From: a virus | Virus record (IMG/VR): IMGVR_UViG_3300038701_001196 | Coordinates: 1-38,477 of that record | Length of the DNA: 38,477 nt | Reading direction: 5' to 3' (one strand) | Part shown: positions 29,695 to 36,184 of the stretch, in pieces | Layout: each line of letters begins with the position of its first letter | Numbering within the stretch: position 1 is the first letter of the stretch | Position numbers and translations under genes: made by a program | Notes under the pieces: generated by a model | Databases searched by the model: none | The model's input: the letters and a program-made list of their open reading frames with translations, nothing else | What the model was told of the DNA's origin: nothing

Positions 29695-31097
29695 ATTCCC
29701 CTGTGATGTCTGTAGTCCTTCACGGCCTTTCTCAGTGCTGTCTGAGTCGATGCCTTACTGTCCAAGGCGTCAGCTTGAGCACGGTCCAGTGTGTCCGTCA
29801 TCAGTATTCTATGGCAGATGACAGGAACACCTTGGCCCTGGCGGCGTAGACGGGCATTAAACTGCTCATACAGGTCCAGTGACCAGTTAAGCCCGTACCA
29901 TACCAGCGTGTGCCCGTTCTTCTGGAGCCCGTCAATCCCGTGACCCATGCTGGCGGGATGACCGATCATCAGGGGGCAATCACCCTCTTTCCATCGACGC
30001 ATCGCCGTTTCTAAGGCGCTTTCTGATTTACATTCCGTCAGGTTGATGGGTCGCAGTGACTTGAACTTCTCCATGATCCTGGCAGCATCGGATCGGTAAG
30101 CATAGGCACACAGGATAGGGTTACCGTTACTCTCGTCAATGATTTCTTCCAAGGCATCCAGTTTCTGATCATGGATCGGTTCCCATAAAGGCATACCTGC
30201 AATCGGATAGACTGCCCCATTGGAAAACTGGAGACAGGCGTTCATCAGCGCCGCCTGGTTGAACATTTCCTTATTTTGCCCACTATCGAGCTGCAGAAAC
30301 ATTTCTCGCTCCATGTCGTCATATCGTTGTCTGAGCGCCGGTGGCATAGTGATCTCAACATCATTGACGATTAAGTCGGGAAGCGGATTGTAATCCTCAG
30401 CGCTCATTTCCAAGGTGATGTCGCCGATGATCTCTTTTATTCGGTCCTCTGTATCGGGATAGGGGATTTCCTTATATGGGCCGGCCTTATGGTAAAACCG
30501 GGTGCGAAATGCTGTCTTACTGGTCCCCAGGCGCTCGCCCTTGTCAACCACTAGAAACTGCCCGTGCAGGTCTTTATAGCCATTGGAGGCCGGCGTACCG
30601 GTCAATCCCGTCGTCCAGTCAAAGTAATCCAGTATTTTACGAACAGCCTTCACCCGATTCGTGTTGCTGTTCTTACACTTCGATATTTCATCCCACACCA
30701 GACCATTGAACGGCAGTTGCTTATTCTTCTTGATGAAGTAGGTGTGCAGGGTTTCCGACAACCATTTCATATTTTCGTAATTGATCATGTAAACATCGGC
30801 ATCACGCAACAATGCCCTGGTTCGCTGATCCTTGGAACCGGTAACCATCGAGAATCGCAGATGCTTGGTGTGTTCCCACTTCACAGCCTCTTGTCGCCAT
30901 ACCAGTCGGATAACACGAATGGGGGCCACTATCAGCACCCCCCGCAGATAGCCTGTACTGGTCAGGTGAGAGAGGCTGGTGAGCGTTATCGCCGTCTTCC
31001 CCAGGCCCATATCAAGCCACAACATCGACTGCTGCCGGGTACATTGGAAATTGACCGCCTTCTTTTGGTACCCGTGTAGTAATTCCGGCGTTAGCAT
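29691..31097 (-). CDS. SNF2/DEAD-box-type helicase, 468 aa
   Basis: An ATP-driven DNA translocase of the SNF2 group, typical of phage replication modules. Motifs: Walker A LDMGLGKT at 28-35; motif Ia VLIVAPIRVI; motif II WDEISK (Asp136-Glu137; DEIS instead of DEAH); motif III TGTPASN at about 167-172; and C-terminal motifs V and VI in PASMGHGIDGLQ and QFNARLRRQGQ. Length matches the family. It overlaps the VRR-NUC gene by 7 bases, the partner it usually has in prophage modules with DUF2815 and DUF2800. Confidence 0.92.
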   Translation of the reverse strand: MLTPELLHGYQKKAVNFQCTRQQSMLWLDMGLGKTAITLTSLSHLTSTGYLRGVLIVAPIRVIRLVWRQEAVKWEHTKHLRFSMVTGSKDQRTRALLRDADVYMINYENMKWLSETLHTYFIKKNKQLPFNGLVWDEISKCKNSNTNRVKAVRKILDYFDWTTGLTGTPASNGYKDLHGQFLVVDKGERLGTSKTAFRTRFYHKAGPYKEIPYPDTEDRIKEIIGDITLEMSAEDYNPLPDLIVNDVEITMPPALRQRYDDMEREMFLQLDSGQNKEMFNQAALMNACLQFSNGAVYPIAGMPLWEPIHDQKLDALEEIIDESNGNPILCAYAYRSDAARIMEKFKSLRPINLTECKSESALETAMRRWKEGDCPLMIGHPASMGHGIDGLQKNGHTLVWYGLNWSLDLYEQFNARLRRQGQGVPVICHRILMTDTLDRAQADALDSKASTQTALRKAVKDYRHHRGM

Positions 31098-31381
31098 CCT
31101 GTAAGTTCCATTATCTGATCCACCATTAATTTACCATCCTCGACGTTATCGATGACCAGCACCAATACGTTATTTTTCTCCAGTGTTCTGTGTTCTCGCT
31201 TCTGTGCTGGCGTGGTGTCCTGTCCAGTGCGCTTAAACTCAACAAACCAGACGAACCCTGACGGTGTGATGAACAACCTATCGGGTACAGCGGCCCTCGC
31301 CGGAGAAGTAAACTTGTAGGCAAGGCACCCTTTCGATCTGGCGTATTTACACACCTTGTCCTCAATCTGTTTTTCTAGCAT
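31091..31381 (-). CDS. VRR-NUC domain nuclease, 96 aa
   Basis: A small stand-alone VRR-NUC (PD-(D/E)XK) nuclease, likely to cut structured or branched DNA. LEKQIEDKVCKYARSKGCLAYKFTSPARAAVPDRLFITPSGFVWFVEFKRTGQDTTPAQKREHRTLE contains the acid in VPDRLF (Asp33), the catalytic EFK (Glu48, Lys50), and Gln60 in AQKREH. Stand-alone copies in phages are of similar length. Overlaps both neighbours, consistent with one operon with the helicase. Confidence 0.9.
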   Translation of the reverse strand: MLEKQIEDKVCKYARSKGCLAYKFTSPARAAVPDRLFITPSGFVWFVEFKRTGQDTTPAQKREHRTLEKNNVLVLVIDNVEDGKLMVDQIMELTGC

Positions 31382-31592
31382 GTTGATTTTCCAGTTCGAT
31401 CAATAGCTCAATAAAATGCTTCGCTTTCTCCAAATCACCGATACCACCCTTGCTGCGCCAGCGGGTGACGTACTTAATCACATTGCCCTCAATGAACGGG
31501 ATATTGTTGGCATGGATATACTGTACGGGCTGAATCTTGAGTTTCTTATAATGATCACCCCCTTGCTGCTTGCTCATGCTAGACCCAGGCAT
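31362..31592 (-). CDS. DUF3310 protein, 76 aa
   Basis: GGDHYKKLKIQPVQYIHANNIPFIEGNVIKYVTRWRSKGGIGDLEKAKHFIELLIEL is the DUF3310 signature (HYK...IQP-E-I..N.L.F.EGNVIKYV.R...K.G..DL.KA..Y...LI). The family is common in phage replication regions; some members have been linked to nucleotide metabolism but its function here is unknown. ATG at 31592 has GGAGG 10 bases upstream and overlaps the polymerase end. The ATG at 31577, forming an ATGA overlap with the polymerase stop, is an alternative. Confidence 0.88.
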   Translation of the reverse strand: MPGSSMSKQQGGDHYKKLKIQPVQYIHANNIPFIEGNVIKYVTRWRSKGGIGDLEKAKHFIELLIELENQHARKTD

Positions 31593-33427
31593 AATTTTTC
31601 AACCTCCGCGATGTAGTAATCATAATCAATATCGTAATCCCATTCTTTATCGGGTATCCGGTTATGCGGCGTCACGTTCCATCCGCTGCATATGCCAATC
31701 TTTCGCCACTCATTCTTACCTTTGAGCGGCGGCATCCATTTGAATAAACGACCCCCGCTGCGTGTGACCAAGTATCGAGTGAGGTTCGGCAGCTGTTGTA
31801 TCTGACCATCTTTCTCGATGCTAAGATAACTGCTGCGGGGGACTTTTGCTCGCAGCATGAAGTCCATGACATCAGGCCATCCCTCTACAGTTTCCCGTAT
31901 GGGTGCCCCTTCTAGCAGCACCTTTTCGGCGACCTTTTGTACAACCAGGGCGCTGGCGTTCTGGTGCCATTCGACGTTGTACTCATAGGCGCCCTTGCGC
32001 TTCACTGAACCATTGGTGTACTGGGCAATGTAATTATTAACATCGCGAATCGCCATCGTGGAGTAGTCGGCTGACTCCAGTTCAAGACCCGTCATGGACT
32101 CCCATTCGGCAGATACCCGGTTCACCTCGCCAATATCTGACCAATGGCATCTGATTGTCAGGCCGTCAGTGTTTACTTGGATCATTTCAATATCCGCCAC
32201 ACTCATTAGCATTTCGGCCAGTTTGCACAACAATAACTGACCGTTGAGTGTGATCTTCATTGTGAACAAGGGGTCATAGAATACGCTGTACACATCGTTC
32301 GATGCACCATAGACACCATTGAGTGCCAGCTTGAGCATAGCATTAATCGCTGACCCCTTGGCATGCTGACTCCGCTGCTCATATAGGGTTCGATAAACCT
32401 CACAAAACCGATCAGTCAGATGCTGGGGATAGAATCCATTAACAACGGCAAGGTTCGGATAATAGCTCTTAACGTCCAAGTCGATTATCTGATAGTGCTC
32501 GTCGCTTTCGATGATTCGGGAGTCCACTGATCCGTGAACACCACCGAGACCGAAGTCAAAACTGAACCCGTTGACGGTCGCTGACAGGTCCTTGAACACG
32601 CTGCGCGTTTCAGTAATTTTCTGTGTCTTTAACCAATCAAGGACACGGGTGAAATGAACATTGTCAAATGAGATACTGGGCAAAATGGCGTCGTTCAGGT
32701 CAATCACTGGTCTGAGGGTCTGCCGGGGCTGCCGGCCATTACTCCCATATTCGTGCAGTTCGACACCATGCTGCTCTAACACCATGGCGAAGTATTCCTT
32801 CCCTATCTTGGTGTCATTAAAATTTACCCAATCCCGACCAGAGTGTTTCTGAACCAATGTCTCACGGAACTCAATCATCTCTATCGTATGATGATAGAAC
32901 TTCTTGGTTTCCCTTACGTCATGGCGGTTATACGCCTTCAGCACGATCACTTGATCCTGGGAAAGATCGGTGCCTACGGGAAACGGCAAGTCTTCCACGC
33001 TCTCGGAACGCATGTTGAATTCCAGCGCCTTGAGACTGGTTGACCGCGCCCTATTATCAAAGTGGTGAATTTTGAACAGGTCGACCTGCTCAATGATTCT
33101 GTCTGACGGGAATACCTGATGCGCCCAGCGGGCATCACCGTCCTGTGAGCCAATAATCGCCATTGCTTTGTCGTACAGTGTGCGAGCATCCGACCGCCCC
33201 TGTCTCATCAAAGTGTGAATCACCGGGTAGTCGAATGACAGGTTATTGAACCCCACCATACGGGCACCTGATTCGCGCAGCAAATTCAAAAAATGGACAA
33301 TCTCGATGGACTGGTTCAGCCATGGTGATATTTCAAACGCCGCTGACAGCTCCGAATAAGCGTGTTCAATGTAGATCGTGAACACATTAGGGTACGTCTC
33401 AATGTCGTAAACCCAGTCATTCTTCAT
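31574..33427 (-). CDS. Family B-like DNA polymerase with 3'-5' exonuclease, 617 aa
   Basis: The replicative polymerase. Exonuclease motifs: YDIETYP (Asp8, Glu10), GFNNLSFD (Asp66) and YNRHD (Tyr166, Asp170). Polymerase motifs: A, IIDLDVKSYYPN (Asp316/Asp318, SYYP 321-324); B, MLKLALNGVYG (Lys366, Asn370, Tyr373); C, QVNTDGL, with Asn-Thr-Asp at 419-421 where most family B enzymes have Asp-Thr-Asp; then VKRKGAYEY, the KKxY-like motif. The metal-binding second Asp is kept, so activity is expected. GGAG lies 6 bases before the ATG. Short for the family. No terminal protein-priming insertion can be judged from sequence. Confidence 0.92.
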   Translation of the reverse strand: MKNDWVYDIETYPNVFTIYIEHAYSELSAAFEISPWLNQSIEIVHFLNLLRESGARMVGFNNLSFDYPVIHTLMRQGRSDARTLYDKAMAIIGSQDGDARWAHQVFPSDRIIEQVDLFKIHHFDNRARSTSLKALEFNMRSESVEDLPFPVGTDLSQDQVIVLKAYNRHDVRETKKFYHHTIEMIEFRETLVQKHSGRDWVNFNDTKIGKEYFAMVLEQHGVELHEYGSNGRQPRQTLRPVIDLNDAILPSISFDNVHFTRVLDWLKTQKITETRSVFKDLSATVNGFSFDFGLGGVHGSVDSRIIESDEHYQIIDLDVKSYYPNLAVVNGFYPQHLTDRFCEVYRTLYEQRSQHAKGSAINAMLKLALNGVYGASNDVYSVFYDPLFTMKITLNGQLLLCKLAEMLMSVADIEMIQVNTDGLTIRCHWSDIGEVNRVSAEWESMTGLELESADYSTMAIRDVNNYIAQYTNGSVKRKGAYEYNVEWHQNASALVVQKVAEKVLLEGAPIRETVEGWPDVMDFMLRAKVPRSSYLSIEKDGQIQQLPNLTRYLVTRSGGRLFKWMPPLKGKNEWRKIGICSGWNVTPHNRIPDKEWDYDIDYDYYIAEVEKLCLGLA

Positions 33428-33493
33428 TTATTTCTCCGACAGGAAGCCCCTGTTTCTTGACTCAGGTAGGGGCAACACCTGGTGCGAGCGGCG

Positions 33494-33511
33494 GGCGGGA
33501 GGCTTCCCGCC
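33494..33511. other. GC-rich hairpin between the SSB and polymerase genes
   Basis: GGCGGGA (33494-33500), loop GGCT, TCCCGCC (33505-33511) in a 92-base gap. No U-tract follows on the minus strand. A second stem GCCCCT/AGGGGC lies closer to the polymerase start. Probably mRNA processing or attenuation between the abundant SSB and the polymerase. Confidence 0.5.
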
Positions 33512-33519
33512 GGGTCAAT

Positions 33520-34194
33520 CTAGGACATGAACGGCGGAAGGCCGGGGATAGATGCAGCAGGAACCTGTGCGTCCGCCGGAGATGATGTGGGTTGACCCGT
33601 CGGCTGGGCCTGACTTGCTCCAAACATTCCGGTTACGTCGACCGCGCCCTCTCCGAATGCGGCACCTTCTGCGTGAAACTGAACCGCGATAAGATCGCAT
33701 CGGACACCCCTCCCGTGCTTGTTCTCCTGCAACCAAGGCTTCACTGCGGCATTGACATAGCAACCACCATAGAGCTTGCGAGCTACTGCCTGACAGGCCA
33801 TGGTGTTTGCTGGATCAATGGGGTTGCCTGTAGCGTCAATCATCTGAGGCTGGGTGTCACGGCCTGTTGAGATGTAGACCTTACCTTCGTAACCATCATA
33901 GACTTGGAAGGTTTTCTGGTTTACTTTCTCACTGCCACTGCCGTAACACCGCAGCTTCCGATCCTGCTGAATGATCTGCATGACCTGATTGGCGTGTTCT
34001 TTCCACTTCTCCAGCGCCAGCTCACCATACTTCTTCATGAACTGGACGAACCCCGGATGGTCCTGGTCCATCAGAAACTCGGCATTGTAACTGACCCGCT
34101 CTTTGCCTTCGGGAGATACACGACGTTGAGGTTCAACCAGATTGGGAAAAGACAGTCGAACATTGCTTAAAAAAATTACATTATCATTACTCAT
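33520..34194 (-). CDS. DUF2815 single-stranded DNA-binding protein, 224 aa
   Basis: MSNDNVIFLSNVRLSFPNLVEPQRRVSPEGKERVSYNAEFLMDQDHP is the DUF2815 opening (VRLSFP-L-EP...F-A-FL---D), a family thought to be a phage-type SSB with an OB-like fold. Further conserved parts are DGYEGKVYISTGRDTQPQMID and KLYGGCYVNAAVKPWLQENKHGRGVRCDLIAVQF. The C-terminal tail is Gln/Pro/Ala-rich and ends PGLPPFMS, less acidic than in cellular SSBs. It sits between DUF2800 and the polymerase, the standard module. Confidence 0.9.
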   Translation of the reverse strand: MSNDNVIFLSNVRLSFPNLVEPQRRVSPEGKERVSYNAEFLMDQDHPGFVQFMKKYGELALEKWKEHANQVMQIIQQDRKLRCYGSGSEKVNQKTFQVYDGYEGKVYISTGRDTQPQMIDATGNPIDPANTMACQAVARKLYGGCYVNAAVKPWLQENKHGRGVRCDLIAVQFHAEGAAFGEGAVDVTGMFGASQAQPTGQPTSSPADAQVPAASIPGLPPFMS

Positions 34195-34206
34195 TGTGAA
34201 TTACCT

Positions 34207-35496
34207 TTACATTAACCAAGCAGGAATTTCTTCACCCGTGGCGTCCTGATTCTCCACGTTTTTAAACATCGGTGAGGCATCGAAAACCACGGCTTCGCGG
34301 TCATCCGATTCTGTCACAACGGTCAACTTACCTTTCTTCTTCTCGATATAGTTCTTATCGATTGTGGCAAGTTGTTTCGCGCTGAGTTGTTTCTGTTGAC
34401 CTTTGGTTGACCAGACCAGCTTCTCCACCTGGGCGGGACTGACCAATGTCTGTTCGTACACGCTGCCCTTGGGGATACCAAGCCGTCGAAGTTTTTGCTC
34501 CATTTCTTCATCGGGTAGTTTCCAAGCGCGAGAACCGCGACCAGTGACAACCTTGAGTCCGTCGATAGAATGACCTTTCTTCATTCGCTTGAGTGCTTCT
34601 TCCTCCGCAGCGATCAACAGCTGACGGAGCAGGGGCGCGGCCTCAATAATCTCACGAAGTTTTCCATCGCTCATTTCATTGGGGTCTTTATCGGCGACCT
34701 GTTGGGCCACCTCCAGTGCTTCAAACATGACGCCAATATCCTCCATCGTTTTATTCGCAAGTGCGCTGCAATTACCCTTTGCCCGACAAAACCAACACTG
34801 TTCTTCACCAGGGTTCAATGGGGCATCGGGGTCATCGACAGCATGTTCCACTGCGAGGTGTTTATAAATGTCGCCCAGTAACTCCTTCACCGGCACATCG
34901 ACGCTGCTGACGAGCTCCTGACCACGTAACGCCATTTTGGGCTGAATAATAGTCATCTTGACGGTACTGAACCGAGTAAACACATTGGCCGGTGTTTTAA
35001 ACTCGGCCAGAGCGCCAATGGCGTACCGCTGCAGTTGGTCATTTCCTTCTGCCTTCACCGGGATCATGCCGTCTTTGTAATCAATGACCTCGATGATATC
35101 GTCACCATGGATCTGAATGTCTGCTGTGCCCGCCATGTCTTCCCGATGAACGAAGAACGCCGGATCGACACGGGTTTCGGATAATATCGTAACATCCGGT
35201 CCAATTGACAGTGCCCGATTGGCCACGTAGTCCAATGCTACGTTTACCCGGGTGGCCCGTTCACGATCGACTGTGAATTCGCCCTCGTGATCACTGAGCG
35301 TCTGGTCGACCATGCACAAAGCGTCCCATAGATCATTTTTTATACAATGATCCAACAGCGTGTGGGTATGGGTGCCGTCAATCGCAGAGGGTCCCGATGA
35401 ATCAGGATACTTCTGTTCCTCCCGGTGCGACCCCGGGCACAGCCTGCGACGGAACGCAGAGCTGGGTGACCGGGCCGCATGGACTGGTTGATTCAT
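34207..35496 (-). CDS. DUF2800 Cas4/RecB-like nuclease, 429 aa
   Basis: A PD-(D/E)XK nuclease with a probable iron-sulfur cluster. Cys20 (RRRLCPGSH) and Cys234, Cys237 and Cys243 (EEQCWFCRAKGNCSAL) form the four-cysteine set. The nuclease centre is His43-H (GTHTHTLLD), Glu107, Asp126 (GTADIQI), Asp139-Tyr-Lys141 (VIDYKDGMIPV) and Gln154-Tyr158 (QLQRY). The C-terminal part is an additional helical region. Length fits DUF2800. The start overlaps the stop of the gene upstream (TGATG). With SSB and helicase it probably processes ends for recombination. Confidence 0.88.
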   Translation of the reverse strand: MNQPVHAARSPSSAFRRRLCPGSHREEQKYPDSSGPSAIDGTHTHTLLDHCIKNDLWDALCMVDQTLSDHEGEFTVDRERATRVNVALDYVANRALSIGPDVTILSETRVDPAFFVHREDMAGTADIQIHGDDIIEVIDYKDGMIPVKAEGNDQLQRYAIGALAEFKTPANVFTRFSTVKMTIIQPKMALRGQELVSSVDVPVKELLGDIYKHLAVEHAVDDPDAPLNPGEEQCWFCRAKGNCSALANKTMEDIGVMFEALEVAQQVADKDPNEMSDGKLREIIEAAPLLRQLLIAAEEEALKRMKKGHSIDGLKVVTGRGSRAWKLPDEEMEQKLRRLGIPKGSVYEQTLVSPAQVEKLVWSTKGQQKQLSAKQLATIDKNYIEKKKGKLTVVTESDDREAVVFDASPMFKNVENQDATGEEIPAWLM

Positions 35497-35897
35497 CAGG
35501 CCACCTTCAGCTGTTCAATTTTTGAGTAGAGTTGGCCATAATGGTCCGGCTTCACGTCGTTAATGTTCGAGTAACCCAATTCCTTGAGGACACCCTGGAT
35601 ATGAGCACCTTTTTCTGCACCCAGTGCCTTGTAGCTTTCCATCACATAGGCGACCATTCCTTGAGAATCGGTAAACGGTGCTGACGCAGCAGCGGCAGCA
35701 GGCGGCTGACTGATGAAATCAGGAGTGGTCAGGGCAGGGGCTTGGGGTTCTGCGGCAGGTGGCGCTGGAGCAGCCGAGACAGAAGGAACAGGGTTCGCCG
35801 GCGCAGACACACCAGACTTTCCCGCATCGCTCTCCAGCGCAGCAGCAATGCGTTCCAAAGCAGTAGCCACACGTTCAATGTTTTTTTCGATACTCAT
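35496..35897 (-). CDS. Ala/Pro-rich accessory protein of the replication block, 133 aa
   Basis: N-terminal helix (MSIEKNIERVATALERIAAALE, about 1-22) with a heptad pattern, an Ala/Pro-rich linker (about 25-75; SAPANPVPSVSAAPAPPAAEPQAPA), then a small globular C-terminal domain (FTDSQGMVAYVMESYKALGAEKGAHIQGVLKELGYSNINDVKPDHYGQLYSKIEQLKVA). The C-terminal domain looks like small phage replication/recombination accessory domains seen near DUF2800 genes. AGGA lies 8 bases before the ATG. Function unknown; the coiled coil suggests oligomers. Confidence 0.75.
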   Translation of the reverse strand: MSIEKNIERVATALERIAAALESDAGKSGVSAPANPVPSVSAAPAPPAAEPQAPALTTPDFISQPPAAAAASAPFTDSQGMVAYVMESYKALGAEKGAHIQGVLKELGYSNINDVKPDHYGQLYSKIEQLKVA

Positions 35898-35899
35898 GA

Positions 35900-36094
35900 T
35901 TAATTTCCTTTGTAGATGGATGGTTTTGTGGGGTCTGGCTCAACAGTGAGCCGGTCATCATTGAAGGCCTCAATGAATTCTCGGAGCAGGTCGGAACCAC
36001 TGGCACCATACTTCAGCGCCTTTTTGATGAACTTGGTCTTGGTGGGTCCCGGCAACCTGAAATTGATACTGGATTGCTTTTTTGGTTGTGACAT
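35900..36094 (-). CDS. Small ribbon-helix-helix-like regulator, 64 aa
   Basis: The ATG at 36094 is used rather than the longer upstream frame, which would run through the divergent promoter region. QSSINFRLPGPTKTKFIKKALKYGASGSDLLREFIEAF has a strand followed by two helices as in Arc/MetJ-type repressors (INFRLP, then about 18-30 and 33-45). First gene of the replication block, and it lies next to the shared promoter region, so autoregulation is plausible. Only 2 bases separate it from the next gene. Confidence 0.7.
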   Translation of the reverse strand: MSQPKKQSSINFRLPGPTKTKFIKKALKYGASGSDLLREFIEAFNDDRLTVEPDPTKPSIYKGN

Positions 36095-36184
36095 AACTTG
36101 TGTTCCTCGGTAGTATGTCGTACAGTGTATGGACAGTGTTTCACAAATGCAAGTATATATGAAAAATTTTTCTGAGGCGAGTCT
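36095..36184. promoter_or_regulatory. Divergent control region between replication block and primase
   Basis: Minus strand: TTGCAT (36152-36147), 17 bases, TACACT (36129-36124), a good sigma70-type promoter for the replication block. Plus strand: TGGACA (36130-36135), 18 bases, TATATA (36154-36159), for the primase. Two direct copies of ACAGTGT start 11 bases apart (36122, 36133), one helical turn, and could bind a regulator such as the adjacent ribbon-helix-helix-like protein. Confidence 0.55.
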
